Assembly: GCA_964458415.1 (NCBI GenBank)
Contig: CAYWIT010000014.1
Span: 1 to 64,000 of the forward strand
Source: CAYWIT01 sp964458415
GTDB taxonomy: Bacteria > Pseudomonadota > Alphaproteobacteria > Micavibrionales > UBA2020
Direction: 5' to 3'
DNA: 64,000 nt
The position numbers were made by a program, and so were the translations under genes. How positions within the stretch are numbered: position 1 is the first letter of the stretch; each line of letters opens with the position of its first letter. The notes under the pieces are model-generated. The model worked only from the letters and a program-made list of their open reading frames with translations, was not told the DNA's origin and made no database searches. Shown here one piece after another: positions 33,962-43,024 of the stretch.

Positions 33962-34672
33962 ATGCGACAAGTACCGCAATACCTGATCATCGGAAATGGC
34001 CGCGTGGCGCGCCATTTCTGTCATTATTTTTCCCTGCTGGCGTTGACGTTCCGGCAATGGGATCGGCGGCAGCCCGTTTCAGCCCTGACAGAAAGCATAT
34101 TTGAGTCAACGCATATCCTTGTGCTGATCAGGGATTCGGCGATTGAGGAATTTATTCGCGGGAATCTGGCGGAGGCTTCGGCAATGCGCCTCCATTTTTC
34201 CGGAGCGCTGGTAACGCCGCTGGCTTTTGGGGCGCATCCCTTGATGACATTTGGTCCCGATCTTTACAGTCTTGAAAAATACAAGAGCATCCCCTTTGTC
34301 GTGGAAGAAGGGACAGCGGAATTCTCGCAGCTTCTGCCCGGGCTGCCGAACCGTCATGTTCTGCTGAAGCCGGAGCAAAAGGCCCTTTATCACGCGCTTT
34401 GCGTGATGGGGGGGAATTTTACCTGTCTTCTCTGGCAGAAAGTTTTTGACCGGTTCGCGCAGGATTTTGGCTTTGCGCCGGACGTCGCTTTCCCCTATAT
34501 GCAGCAACAGATGGAAAACCTGATGCTGGATTATAAATCCGCGCTGACGGGGCCGCTGGCGCGCGGAGATCAGGCGACGATCGAAAAAAATCTGGCCGCG
34601 CTGGCCGGAGATCCATTCGAGGATGTTTACCGCGCTTTTGTGAGCGCTTACGAGAGGGAAAAGAAGGCATGA
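33962..34672 (+). CDS. Rossmann-fold reductase, candidate PanG-type ketopantoate reductase
   Basis: A 236-residue protein with an N-terminal dinucleotide-binding start (YLIIGNGRVARHFCHYF, GxGxxA pattern), a strand THILVLIRDSAIEEFI, and FSGALVTPLAFGAHPLMTF, as in the Rossmann/DUF2520 family. The C-terminal half is helical (ALYHALCVMGGNFTCLLW). Its stop overlaps panB by four bases (ATGA), and panC and coaX follow. The operon would otherwise lack the NADPH step from ketopantoate to pantoate; PanG, described in Francisella, is a non-PanE reductase of this general type. Assignment is therefore from context plus fold. No ribosome site is obvious before the ATG. Confidence 0.72.
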   Translation: MRQVPQYLIIGNGRVARHFCHYFSLLALTFRQWDRRQPVSALTESIFESTHILVLIRDSAIEEFIRGNLAEASAMRLHFSGALVTPLAFGAHPLMTFGPDLYSLEKYKSIPFVVEEGTAEFSQLLPGLPNRHVLLKPEQKALYHALCVMGGNFTCLLWQKVFDRFAQDFGFAPDVAFPYMQQQMENLMLDYKSALTGPLARGDQATIEKNLAALAGDPFEDVYRAFVSAYEREKKA

Positions 34673-35457
34673 TGAAGATTGACGACTTTCGCAAGAAAAA
34701 GGAAGCGGGTGAAAAAATCGTCGTGATTACCTGCTATGATTATACCAGTGCCGTTCTTGTTGCGCAAACGCAGGCGGATTGCATATTGGTGGGGGATAGC
34801 CTGGCCATGACGATGCACGGATTTTCCAGCACGGTGATGGCAACGATAGAGATGATGGCGTTGCACACGGCTGCCGTCAATCGCGGCGCGCCGGAAAAAT
34901 TTATCATCGGAGACCTGCCGTTTCTTTCCAATCGCAAGTCACTCAGCGACAACATGAACGCAGTTGAAAAACTGATGCAGGCGGGGGCCCATGCTGTCAA
35001 GCTGGAGGGCGCGGCGGGCAATACCGATTTTGTGAGGCATCTGGTTGCCTCCGGTGTTCCTGTCATGGGGCATATCGGGTTGACGCCGCAGTTTATTCAC
35101 CAACTTGGCGGATATCGCGTGCAGGGCAAAACGGAAGAGGAGGCAAAACGGTTGAAAGAAGAAGCGCTGGCCTTGCAGGAAGCAGGCTGCTTTTCGATCG
35201 TACTGGAATGCGTGCCGGCAAATGTAGCGGAGGAGATTTCAAAATCTTTGGCTGTGCCGACAATCGGGATCGGTGCCGGGGCGGGAACGGATGGACAGGT
35301 TTTGGTGTTTCAGGACCTGCTGGGACTCAATACCGGTTTCCGTCCAAAGTTTGTCAAAACCTATCTAGACGGCGCCGGCCTTGTTCGCGGTGCCATAGAC
35401 GCTTATGCGGATGATGTTAAAAAGGGGATCTTTCCTGATGCCGAACATCGTTACTGA
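34669..35457 (+). CDS. panB: 3-methyl-2-oxobutanoate hydroxymethyltransferase
   Basis: Adds a hydroxymethyl group from methylene-tetrahydrofolate to alpha-ketoisovalerate, giving ketopantoate. Family motifs are VVITCYDYTSA, ILVGDSLAMTMHG (metal-binding Asp), AGAHAVKLEG, VMGHIGLTPQ and PTIGIGAGAGTDGQVLV. At 262 residues it is full length. AGAAGG precedes the ATG pair at 34669/34672. Overlaps the reductase at its start and panC by 20 bases at its end. Confidence 0.95.
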   Translation: MMKIDDFRKKKEAGEKIVVITCYDYTSAVLVAQTQADCILVGDSLAMTMHGFSSTVMATIEMMALHTAAVNRGAPEKFIIGDLPFLSNRKSLSDNMNAVEKLMQAGAHAVKLEGAAGNTDFVRHLVASGVPVMGHIGLTPQFIHQLGGYRVQGKTEEEAKRLKEEALALQEAGCFSIVLECVPANVAEEISKSLAVPTIGIGAGAGTDGQVLVFQDLLGLNTGFRPKFVKTYLDGAGLVRGAIDAYADDVKKGIFPDAEHRY

Positions 35458-36208
35458 TCTGGGGGAGTGGCGCCAGCGGCGCGGCACATTGCGGGGAACG
35501 GTCGGTTTTGTACCGACAATGGGGGACCTGCATGAAGGTCATATCAGTCTGGTTGAACGGGCGCGGCGCGAGAATGATAATGTCGTTGTCAGTGTTTTTG
35601 TCAATCCAACTCAGTTCAATCAAGCCGCTGATTTCGAGAAATACCGGCGTGTGCCGGAAAATGATACGGCTCTGCTCGCAGATGCGGGGGTGGATTGCGT
35701 TTTGATGCCATCGCCGGAAGATATGTATCCGGACGGGTATACGGTGCAGCTCATAGAGACAGAGGATAGCAAAATTCTGGAGGGGGCGTTTCGTCCCGGA
35801 CATTTTACGGGTATGCTGACCGTCGTCATGAAGCTGCTGAATATCGTACAGGCAGACCACGCCTATTTTGGCGAGAAGGATTTTCAGCAGCTTGTTCTTG
35901 TCCGTAAAATGTCCGGAGCGTTTTTTTTGCCTGTGCAAATCATTCCTTGTGGAACAAAGCGTGCTGCGGACGGGCTTGCGCTCAGTTCGCGCAATGCAAG
36001 GCTGACGCCGGAGGAGCGGGTCAAGGCGCCGTTATTGGTACGGTTGTTGCGGAGTTCCGGAAGCGATGAAGAGGTGATGCGGCAATTGGCAGGGGAAGGA
36101 TTCCGTCCCGAGTATGTGGCAACGAAATGGGGGCGGCGGCTGGCGGCGGCTTGGTTGGGCGAAACGCGGTTGATTGATAATATTGATATTTCTGAAGTGG
36201 AGAAGTAA
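35438..36208 (+). CDS. panC: Pantothenate synthetase
   Basis: Joins pantoate and beta-alanine at the cost of ATP. The HIGH-like motif is in VPTMGDLHEGHISLV, then VSVFVNPTQFN, FRPGHFTGMLTVV, GEKDFQQL and the KMSKS-like LALSSRNARL. The ATG at 35438 (inside panB, with AAGGGGAT upstream) gives the normal N-terminus; starts further up are read-through of panB. The C-terminal domain is a little short at 256 residues in total. panD for beta-alanine is not in the window. Confidence 0.95.
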   Translation: MPNIVTDLGEWRQRRGTLRGTVGFVPTMGDLHEGHISLVERARRENDNVVVSVFVNPTQFNQAADFEKYRRVPENDTALLADAGVDCVLMPSPEDMYPDGYTVQLIETEDSKILEGAFRPGHFTGMLTVVMKLLNIVQADHAYFGEKDFQQLVLVRKMSGAFFLPVQIIPCGTKRAADGLALSSRNARLTPEERVKAPLLVRLLRSSGSDEEVMRQLAGEGFRPEYVATKWGRRLAAAWLGETRLIDNIDISEVEK

Positions 36209-36210
36209 CG

Positions 36211-36993
36211 ATGCTGATCTGTCTTGATGCTGGGAACACGCATATTCTGGGCGGTGTTTATGAGGGTGAAAAGCTTTTGCAGCGGTTTCGCTATGCGACA
36301 AACCAGATCGGAACAGCGGACCAGTTTGGCCTTTTCATCCATAGCTTTCTTCAACAGCACAGAATTCCTGGCGAGGGGATTACAGGCGTTGCGCTCTGCT
36401 CGGTTGTTCCCGGTCATAACTATACAATCCGTCATGCGGTCATGAATTATTTTCCGCAGGCGGAGTATTTTATTTTGCAGTCGGGGGCGAAGACGGGCGT
36501 TAATATCCGTTATAAAAACCCGGCCGAGGTCGGGGCGGATTTGATTGCTGGGAGCATTGGAGGCGTAAATCTCTTCCCCAAGAAAAATCTTGTGATTGCG
36601 GATCTCGGGACGGCGACAACGCTTTGCGCCGTAACAAAAAATGCGGATTATCTGGGCGGCATTATCATGCCCGGGATGCGACTGGCCATGGAAAGCCTTA
36701 AGATCAGCACGGCAAAGCTGATGGAGGTTGATATTGAAACGCCTGCGACATATTTGGGGCAGAGCACGCGGGAGTGTATCCAGCGGGGCTTGTTCTTTGG
36801 GCATCTTGGCGCTATGCGGGAAATTATCGCTGGCTACCGGCAGGAATTATTCGTCAATGAAGAAGTCATTGTTATAGGGACGGGGGGATTCTCCCACCTT
36901 TTCAGGGAACATGGTGTTTTCGATGTAATTCTGCCGGATCTCGTTTTGGACGGAATCCGTATTTCCTACGATTTGAATAAGACCGCAGCTTGA
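36211..36993 (+). CDS. coaX: Type III pantothenate kinase
   Basis: Phosphorylates pantothenate, the first committed step to coenzyme A. It shows the ASKHA-fold markers of CoaX: LDAGNTHILGGVY at the N-terminus, NPAEVGADLIAG, and IADLGTATTLCAV. Type III kinases are not inhibited by CoA. Two bases after panC with GGAGAAG before its ATG, so the four genes form one unit that takes ketoisovalerate to phosphopantothenate. Ends 10 bases before the convergent rng gene. Confidence 0.95.
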   Translation: MLICLDAGNTHILGGVYEGEKLLQRFRYATNQIGTADQFGLFIHSFLQQHRIPGEGITGVALCSVVPGHNYTIRHAVMNYFPQAEYFILQSGAKTGVNIRYKNPAEVGADLIAGSIGGVNLFPKKNLVIADLGTATTLCAVTKNADYLGGIIMPGMRLAMESLKISTAKLMEVDIETPATYLGQSTRECIQRGLFFGHLGAMREIIAGYRQELFVNEEVIVIGTGGFSHLFREHGVFDVILPDLVLDGIRISYDLNKTAA

Positions 36994-37003
36994 GCTTTCT
37001 GGG

Positions 37004-38215
37004 TTATTTATCCAGATAAACCTTCATTTTTTCCGCATAGGTTGCGGTCCGGCGCTTGCGGGTGATTTCGACGATGCCAAGGCGCGTGAAGCCGTGTACT
37101 TGCGCGATGGATCTATCATCCCGAAAAATTTTCTCTACGCTGTCGATCAGTCTTAGCCGTTCTGCTTTGACATGCATATTGATAAAGTCAACAAGAATGG
37201 CGCCGCTTAAATTGCGGAGCCTTGTCTGGCGGGCGACTTCCTGAGCGGCCTGCGTGTTGGCTTCTGTGACTGTGTCGGCAGAGCCCTGATTAACGTCAAT
37301 GACGATTACGGCATGGGTCGGCTCGATGATTATGGTGCCGCCGCAGTTCAGGTAGACATGGTCATGTGCGAGGACCTCGAGCTCCGAGTAAATGTCATAG
37401 ATATCAAAGAGCTTCTGTTTGGGATGTTCAGGACGGAACAGGCGGAGGCGCTTTGACCCTGACAGGGCAGGATAGAATTTTTCCGCCCAGTCCGTCACTA
37501 TGGCCAGCAGTGGTTTTGTCGCGACATGGATATGATCGAAACCGATGGCGCCATAGTCTGTGAAGGCGCGGTGAACGGCATTGGGGCCGCTTTTCAGCAG
37601 GCGGGGGCGATCATCGCTGCCGGAGGCTCGTTGCGCCTGAATAACCTGCCAGGTTTGCATCAGCGTCCGGGCTTCCATTTCTATTTCTTCTTCCGTCGCG
37701 TTATTGGCAGCAGGCTGCACGATCCACCCGCCTTTTCCCTGCAAACGCAATGTAAAATCGATGATTTTTTCGTTCTCGATTTCCCGGGAAACGGTGACTT
37801 GTTTCGAGACTGGGCTATAGAGCAGGAACTGACCCATTGTATAAAGTTTTGTCGTCAGGCGTGGCAGTTTGTGCTGTTCGTGTTCTGACCCGCGCTTTGC
37901 TTCGGACTTAATCTGCACCATAAGCGTTTGACCGGGGGTCAGCAGATCGGTAATTCCGCTTTTCTTTTCAGAGGGGTCTCCGTGAGACAACCGGACATGT
38001 TTGGCAGGCAGAATTCCTGTCAGGCCGTTGCCAAGATCAATGATGGCTGCATCCAGCCGGGTATCGAGTTTTACGACTTTGCCAAGATAGAGGGAAGCCC
38101 ATGCCGCCGTCATTGTGAGCGGATCGGTATACAGATCCCAAAGCTGGCCATTTTTTAATACAGCAGCGTGCAAACGGCCATCAATTTCATCAATAAATAG
38201 CTCAAACCCGCTCAT
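37004..38215 (-). CDS. rng: Ribonuclease E/G family protein
   Basis: An endoribonuclease cutting single-stranded AU-rich RNA, used in rRNA maturation and mRNA decay. An S1-like domain (about 30-130) interrupts the N-terminal RNase H-like fold; the DNase I-like catalytic part has both metal aspartates, in VIVIDVNQGSADT and AILVDFINMHVKAERL. At 403 residues it is a short RNase G-type version, ending soon after the catalytic domain, with no zinc-link CPxC and no scaffold region. Its start overlaps maf by 14 bases. The yacG gene that often follows is missing here. Confidence 0.9.
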   Translation of the reverse strand: MSGFELFIDEIDGRLHAAVLKNGQLWDLYTDPLTMTAAWASLYLGKVVKLDTRLDAAIIDLGNGLTGILPAKHVRLSHGDPSEKKSGITDLLTPGQTLMVQIKSEAKRGSEHEQHKLPRLTTKLYTMGQFLLYSPVSKQVTVSREIENEKIIDFTLRLQGKGGWIVQPAANNATEEEIEMEARTLMQTWQVIQAQRASGSDDRPRLLKSGPNAVHRAFTDYGAIGFDHIHVATKPLLAIVTDWAEKFYPALSGSKRLRLFRPEHPKQKLFDIYDIYSELEVLAHDHVYLNCGGTIIIEPTHAVIVIDVNQGSADTVTEANTQAAQEVARQTRLRNLSGAILVDFINMHVKAERLRLIDSVEKIFRDDRSIAQVHGFTRLGIVEITRKRRTATYAEKMKVYLDK

Positions 38216-38789
38216 AGCCAGCCTCTCTCAACGCCTTGACGGTTTCAAAAAGTGGCAGGCCGACGATGGCAGAGTATGAACCGCTGATAAACGGGATCAA
38301 GGTTGCGGCTTGCCCCTGAATAGCATAGCCGCCCGCCTTTCCCTGCCATTCCATACTGGCAATATAAGCTTCCATTTCCTGTTTGGTCAGGCGTTTAAAG
38401 CGGACAGCAGATGTTACGATGTTTGACTTGCGAAGACCCGCAGGAGAAATAACGGTGATGGCGGTAATAACCCTGTGGCGCCTGCCTGATAACAGGGACA
38501 GGCAATCTCTGGCCTGCTCCGCCGTTTCTGCCTTGGGCAATATGCGGCGGCCACAGGCAACTACGGTATCCGCTGCAAGTACAAAAGATGCGGGACGGCA
38601 GAGCGCTATCTTTTCGGCTTTTCCAGCCGCAATGCGCCGCGCATAGATAGCGGGCAGTTCATGCTTGTCCGGCGTTTCATCCAGCGCGGCAGGGATGACA
38701 TCTTCAGGAATAATGCCAACCTGCCGGAGCAGCTCCAGCCGTCTGGGCGAAGCGGAAGCGAGGATCAGGGAAGGGGCAGATCCGGACAC
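38202..38789 (-). CDS. maf: Maf-type nucleoside triphosphate pyrophosphatase
   Basis: Removes non-canonical or excess nucleotides by splitting NTPs to NMP and pyrophosphate. Signature LILASASPRRLELLRQVG at the N-terminus, then FVLAADTVVACGRRI with the metal-binding Asp and GGYAIQGQA near the C-terminus. At 195 residues it is the standard length. Six bases after infA. Confidence 0.95.
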   Translation of the reverse strand: MSGSAPSLILASASPRRLELLRQVGIIPEDVIPAALDETPDKHELPAIYARRIAAGKAEKIALCRPASFVLAADTVVACGRRILPKAETAEQARDCLSLLSGRRHRVITAITVISPAGLRKSNIVTSAVRFKRLTKQEMEAYIASMEWQGKAGGYAIQGQAATLIPFISGSYSAIVGLPLFETVKALREAGYERV

Positions 38790-38795
38790 GGGGGG

Positions 38796-39017
38796 TTATT
38801 TGTGGCGGAATGTAATCCGTCCTTTGGTCAGGTCGTAGGGCGTCATTTCAACAGTGACGCGGTCGCCTTCCAAAATACGGATTTTATTTTTTCTCATCTT
38901 TCCCGAGCTGTGGGCAAGAATGATATGCTCGTTATCCAGCTTGACGCGGAACATGGCGTTGGGCAAAAGCTCCGTTACGTAGCCTTCGAAGCTCATTAAA
39001 TCTTCTTTTTCTGACAT
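38796..39017 (-). CDS. infA: Translation initiation factor IF-1
   Basis: A 73-residue OB-fold protein that binds the ribosomal A site. The sequence is highly characteristic: GYVTELLPNAMFRVKLDN, ILAHSSGKMRKNKIRIL, GDRVTVEMTPYDLTKGRI. Found between UPF0262 and maf as in other alphaproteobacteria. Confidence 0.98.
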   Translation of the reverse strand: MSEKEDLMSFEGYVTELLPNAMFRVKLDNEHIILAHSSGKMRKNKIRILEGDRVTVEMTPYDLTKGRITFRHK

Positions 39018-39029
39018 AGGTCCTTCATC

Positions 39030-39539
39030 TTAAATAGTTGAACTCTTGCGCATGTGTAACACATAAAGAAGACTAAATAAACGGCGCGCTGTCATTTTAT
39101 CAAGAATGACTTTTTTTTCGAGATTTTCGGCCAAAAGTGAGGCGGCTTCGTCATGAATGCCCCTCCGGCCTGCGTCCAGCGCTTCTAAACGATGAATTTG
39201 ACCCGCGCGAGCTGTCTTATAGAAATTATCACATAGTATTACATAATCATCAATATGCTTTTTATAGGGGGAGAGCAGCAAGCGGATATCCTCCAGATGT
39301 CCTGTTCTGGTGCAGGCGATCTGAAAGACCAGTCGGTCATCTTCCAATCCGATAAGCAGTCGATAGGGGCCTTGGGCGGTTTCCGGTGTAATCAGGCGGA
39401 AATTGTTGTCGTGTAAAAGATCGGCAATGGCTTTGTGGCGCTCTATCTCGATGTCGGCCGCACAGGTGGTCAGACTCGCGTTATCCAGCGTAACTTCGAT
39501 AATTTTATAAGGGAGAAGGGCGACCGTCTGTAACTGCAT
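39030..39539 (-). CDS. UPF0262 family protein
   Basis: A 169-residue protein of unknown function restricted to alphaproteobacteria as far as I know. Family marks are KIIEVTLDNASL, DIEIERHKAIADLL, GPYRLLIGLEDDRLVFQI, LEALDAGRRGIHDEAASLL and TARRLFSLLYVLH. ATG 39539 is one base after the murA stop (TGAcATG). A longer start reaching into murA is unlikely. Position between murA and infA is a hallmark of the class. Confidence 0.9.
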   Translation of the reverse strand: MQLQTVALLPYKIIEVTLDNASLTTCAADIEIERHKAIADLLHDNNFRLITPETAQGPYRLLIGLEDDRLVFQIACTRTGHLEDIRLLLSPYKKHIDDYVILCDNFYKTARAGQIHRLEALDAGRRGIHDEAASLLAENLEKKVILDKMTARRLFSLLYVLHMRKSSTI

Positions 39540-39540
39540 G

Positions 39541-40821
39541 TCAGATGGATTCCTCTTTGAGCCGTTGCAGACGCGCGCCAACCAGAGAGAGTTTCTCCAC
39601 GAGGCCCTCATAGCCGCGATCAAGGTGGTAAATACGGCTGACTGTCGTCACCCCCTCTGCCACAAGACCGGCAAGAATAAGGGATACGGAGGCGCGAAGA
39701 TCTGTTGCCATGACGGGCGCGCCTTTCAGTTTTGGTACGCCGCGGATGAGGGCAGAAGCGTTGTGAATCGTGATGTTTGCTCCCATGCGGAGCAATTCCG
39801 GAACGTGCATGAATCTGTTTTCAAAAATCGTTTCGGTGACCATGCCCGCGCCTTCGGCTATGGTCAGCATCGACATCATCTGGGCTTGCAGGTCCGTCGG
39901 AAAGCCGGGATAGGGTTCTGTCATGATATCCACGCCGCGCAGACGGTCGCGGGTGCGGCAGACAGACACAGTATTACCGTTATCCTCCTGTTCCAGATCG
40001 ACACCGGCTTTATAAAGCGGGTCGATAAGGGCGTCGATATGGGTAAAATTCGTATTTTTGAGGAATACCTTTCCGCCTGTCATCGCGGCGGCGATAGCGA
40101 AAGTTCCGGCCTCTATTCTGTCCGGGATCACTGTATGTTCTGTTCCGTGCAGATAGCTTTTACCGTGGATGACGATGGTATCCGTGCCGAGCCCTTCAAT
40201 TTCCGCGCCCATGCTGACAAGACAGCGTCCGAGATCTGCAATTTCGGGTTCACGGGCCGCGTTGACAAGCTTCGTTGTTCCTTTGGCGAGTGTCGCCGCC
40301 ATCATCAGGTTTTCTGTGGCGCCGACGGAAACCTTGGGGAAATGAATAAGCGCCCCTGTCAGGCCTTTTGGTGCTTTGGCAAAGATATAACCTTCGCGGA
40401 GGTCAATTTCAGCCCCCATTTCCCGCAGGCCATCAATATGCAGGTCAACCGGACGGGTGCCAATCGCACAGCCGCCGGGAAGGGAGACCTGCGCTTCGCC
40501 ATGACGCGCGACAAGGGGACCCAGCACCAGAATGCTGGCGCGCATTTTACGTACAAGTTCATAAGGGGCGATGCTGCTGTCAATCCTGGCGCCATCCAGT
40601 GTCAGCAATTTATCCGTTGCGGCATAATGGCTTGTTACTCCAATATGTCCAAGGACTTCACGCAAGGAACTCACATCTTTGAGATCCGGAACATGTTTTA
40701 GGATGACGGGCTGATCAGTCAGAATGGACGCTGCCATAAGCGGCAGGGCGGCATTTTTGGCACCGCTGATATCAATGTTGCCGTTCAGCGGGTTCCCGCC
40801 CTGTATACGAATTATATCCAT
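39541..40821 (-). CDS. murA: UDP-N-acetylglucosamine 1-carboxyvinyltransferase
   Basis: First step of peptidoglycan synthesis, moving enolpyruvate from PEP to UDP-GlcNAc. The N-terminal GNIDISGAKNAALPLMAASI and the loop LPGGCAIGTRPVDLH with the fosfomycin-sensitive Cys are present, so the enzyme should be fosfomycin sensitive in principle. Full length at 426 residues. First gene of the murA-UPF0262-infA-maf-rng operon. Confidence 0.97.
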   Translation of the reverse strand: MDIIRIQGGNPLNGNIDISGAKNAALPLMAASILTDQPVILKHVPDLKDVSSLREVLGHIGVTSHYAATDKLLTLDGARIDSSIAPYELVRKMRASILVLGPLVARHGEAQVSLPGGCAIGTRPVDLHIDGLREMGAEIDLREGYIFAKAPKGLTGALIHFPKVSVGATENLMMAATLAKGTTKLVNAAREPEIADLGRCLVSMGAEIEGLGTDTIVIHGKSYLHGTEHTVIPDRIEAGTFAIAAAMTGGKVFLKNTNFTHIDALIDPLYKAGVDLEQEDNGNTVSVCRTRDRLRGVDIMTEPYPGFPTDLQAQMMSMLTIAEGAGMVTETIFENRFMHVPELLRMGANITIHNASALIRGVPKLKGAPVMATDLRASVSLILAGLVAEGVTTVSRIYHLDRGYEGLVEKLSLVGARLQRLKEESI

Positions 40822-40969
40822 GTGAATTGCTCGCTTTATTTGCCTTTACTATATGTCAGGCAATCTTACGTCTTGCAACAAAATTATCATCGCTAATATC
40901 GACTAACTAATTAGAATTAAAGGGATAACAGCGGGCAGTAAATCTGTAAAATTAACCTTACCGAGATTG

Positions 40970-40998
40970 TTGACTTCATGCCCCTTTTAACATATCAA
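40970..40998 (+). promoter_or_regulatory. Promoter of ankyrin gene 2
   Basis: TTGACT (40970-40975), 17 bases, TATCAA (40993-40998), about 30 bases before the start codon. The rest of the 206-base murA/ankyrin gap shows no gene. Confidence 0.55.
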
Positions 40999-41028
40999 GT
41001 ATAAATCATTAAAAGGTCAGGTTTTAAA

Positions 41029-42465
41029 TTGTTTGGATTAACGCGAAGGGAACGTGACAGCGAGGTCTTGAAATCCATCGTCCTGATGGATATTGAAAGG
41101 CTGCGCAAAGCCTTGGCACGGGGAGGAAGTCCCAATCTCTCACAGCACGGTGAGGCGGAGGACTGCCCCTTGTTTTTGGCAGCGAAGGCCTATGATGGCG
41201 CTGTCTGCGCCGTCATGACGCAGATGCTTGTAGAGGCCAATGCGAACCTGCATATCAAGCTAAAAAACAATGAAACCATTATGCATATACTGGCGCAGCG
41301 CGGCAATCTGGATGCGGCAAAAATTCTTGCGCAGGCCGGATCTGATCTGCATGCGGTTGACGCCAATGGAGATACGCCTCTTGTCTGGGCCTTGAGGCAT
41401 AGCTCATGGGAATTTGCCGAGTATTTGCTACAGGATGCAAAATGCCCGGTCGCTTCTAATAAATCCAAGGAAACGCCGCTTGTAACGGCATTGCGGCGGA
41501 AAGATGTGCCGGTTCGTATTATTCGGCTTCTCCTTGAAAGAGGCGTCGATAAAAACATGGCAACACGGCAGGAACAGGAAACGGCGCTGCACTTCTCCGC
41601 TGTTCAGGGCAATGTGACGGTCTTGGCGCTGTTGCTTGAGAAGCCGGGTACTGTCGATGTCAACGCCATGAATAGTGCCTTGCGGACGCCTTTGTGGCTG
41701 GCGATCAAGAATCATAATCATGATTGTGTGGACGCCCTCATCTTGCACGGCGCGAATATTCACACGGCGGATCGTGACGGCATAAAGCCGCTTTATCTTG
41801 CAGCGGAAGGCGGCTCTATCCGTATGCTGAGAACATTGTTCAAGGCCGTAAAAATGAAGAATACTGCCTTCCTGCAAGGGGATCTGGACAAGTCATTACT
41901 GTATGCGGCGGATCGAGGATTTGACCGTATGGCCGAGCTTCTGATTGCAGAAGGGGCTGATGTTCAGGCGCGCGATTCAAATGGCCGGACCCCGCTTATG
42001 AAGGCGGTTATCAATGGAAACGTCGATTTCTTGAATATGCTGGTGCGGGCCGGGGCGGCTACTGATGCTGTCGATAACCACGGGTTGGCCGCCTATGATC
42101 ATGCAGTGAGTAAGAAAAATGATAAGGCCAGAGATTTTCTGGCGCGGTATAAGTCCGCTGTGCAAAAACCTGCCGATAATAATGCAGAATCTGCGGCGCT
42201 CTCCCGTTTCATGAAGCTGGGGGATCACAGTATCGAGACACGGGAGCCCGGGGGACTGACGATGGTATTCAATTTCTGGACGCAACAGGTTCTCTATCGC
42301 GACACGGATAGCCAGCGTATTTTCGACATTCGGAACTTTGCCGATGTACAGCGGCAGGAATCTATTGAAGAAGCCTGGCAAAGTCTTGTCGCTCTGAAAG
42401 GCAATCCGCCTGAATTAAAAGACGGCCCGATCCGCAAAGGTTCGAATCCTCTGGCGCCGAAGTAA
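41029..42465 (+). CDS. Ankyrin-repeat protein with conserved C-terminal domain (copy 2)
   Basis: A 478-residue cytosolic protein made of about ten ankyrin repeats (residues about 40-370), clear ones being ETIMHILAQRGNLDAAKIL, GDTPLVWALRHSSWEFAEYL, ETALHFSAVQGNVTVLALLL, GIKPLYLAAEGGSIRML and GRTPLMKAVINGNVDFLNML. The last 90 residues are non-ankyrin and match the end of the shorter protein at 26770-27720 in pattern (GGLTMVFNF, FADVQRQESIEEAWQSL). Start is TTG 41029 with AAGG-type site in AAAAGGTCAG upstream. No signal peptide. Converges on dcd with four bases between. Confidence 0.88.
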   Translation: MFGLTRRERDSEVLKSIVLMDIERLRKALARGGSPNLSQHGEAEDCPLFLAAKAYDGAVCAVMTQMLVEANANLHIKLKNNETIMHILAQRGNLDAAKILAQAGSDLHAVDANGDTPLVWALRHSSWEFAEYLLQDAKCPVASNKSKETPLVTALRRKDVPVRIIRLLLERGVDKNMATRQEQETALHFSAVQGNVTVLALLLEKPGTVDVNAMNSALRTPLWLAIKNHNHDCVDALILHGANIHTADRDGIKPLYLAAEGGSIRMLRTLFKAVKMKNTAFLQGDLDKSLLYAADRGFDRMAELLIAEGADVQARDSNGRTPLMKAVINGNVDFLNMLVRAGAATDAVDNHGLAAYDHAVSKKNDKARDFLARYKSAVQKPADNNAESAALSRFMKLGDHSIETREPGGLTMVFNFWTQQVLYRDTDSQRIFDIRNFADVQRQESIEEAWQSLVALKGNPPELKDGPIRKGSNPLAPK

Positions 42466-42469
42466 CGCT

Positions 42470-43024
42470 TTACATCCGCGGCAGGGTAACGCCTTGCTGA
42501 CCCATGTATTTTCCGGCGCGGTCAGCATAGGAGACTTCACAGACGCTATCTCCCTTGAAAAATAAAAATTGGGCAATGCCTTCATTGGCGTAAACCTTGG
42601 CGGGCAGAGGTGTCGTGTTCGAAATTTCGAGCGTGACCTGACCTTCCCATTCCGGCTCCAGCGGTGTGACGTTGACGATCAGGCCGCAACGCGCATAGGT
42701 GCTCTTGCCAAGGCAGATAACCAGCACATTGCGCGGCACCTTGAAGGTTTCAACCGTACGGGCCAGAACAAAGCTGTTAGGCGGAATAACGCAGACATCC
42801 GTTTTGCGCGTGACGAAGCTGTTCGTGCTGAAACTTTTGGGGTCAACGATGGCATTGTCGACGTTTGTAAAGATCATGAATTCATCGGAGAGGCGGCAGT
42901 CATAGCCATAGGAAGACAGGCCGTAGGAAATGACGCCTTCGCGGGTCTGCTTTTCCTCGAAAGGGGTGATCATTCCGTTTTCCAGCGATTGGGCGCGGAT
43001 CCAGCTATCGGGCATGATGGCCAT
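42470..43024 (-). CDS. dcd: dCTP deaminase
   Basis: Deaminates dCTP to dUTP, supplying dUMP for thymidylate. It has the family order: SYGLSSYGYDCRLSDEF, CVIPPNSFVLARTVE, GKSTYARCGLIVNVTPLEPE with the catalytic Glu in WEGQVTLEISN, and AGKYMGQQGVTLPRM at the C-terminus. 184 residues, as usual. Its ATG overlaps the stop of the preceding small gene by one base (TAATG). Confidence 0.96.
   Translation of the reverse strand: MAIMPDSWIRAQSLENGMITPFEEKQTREGVISYGLSSYGYDCRLSDEFMIFTNVDNAIVDPKSFSTNSFVTRKTDVCVIPPNSFVLARTVETFKVPRNVLVICLGKSTYARCGLIVNVTPLEPEWEGQVTLEISNTTPLPAKVYANEGIAQFLFFKGDSVCEVSYADRAGKYMGQQGVTLPRM

Noticed and set aside
35884..36804. 306-codon open frame on - opposite panC and coaX
   Set aside because: Spans two well-supported genes on the other strand; shadow.
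39538..40701. 387-codon open frame on + opposite murA
   Set aside because: Shadow of murA, which is unmistakable; rich in Cys and His as shadows often are.
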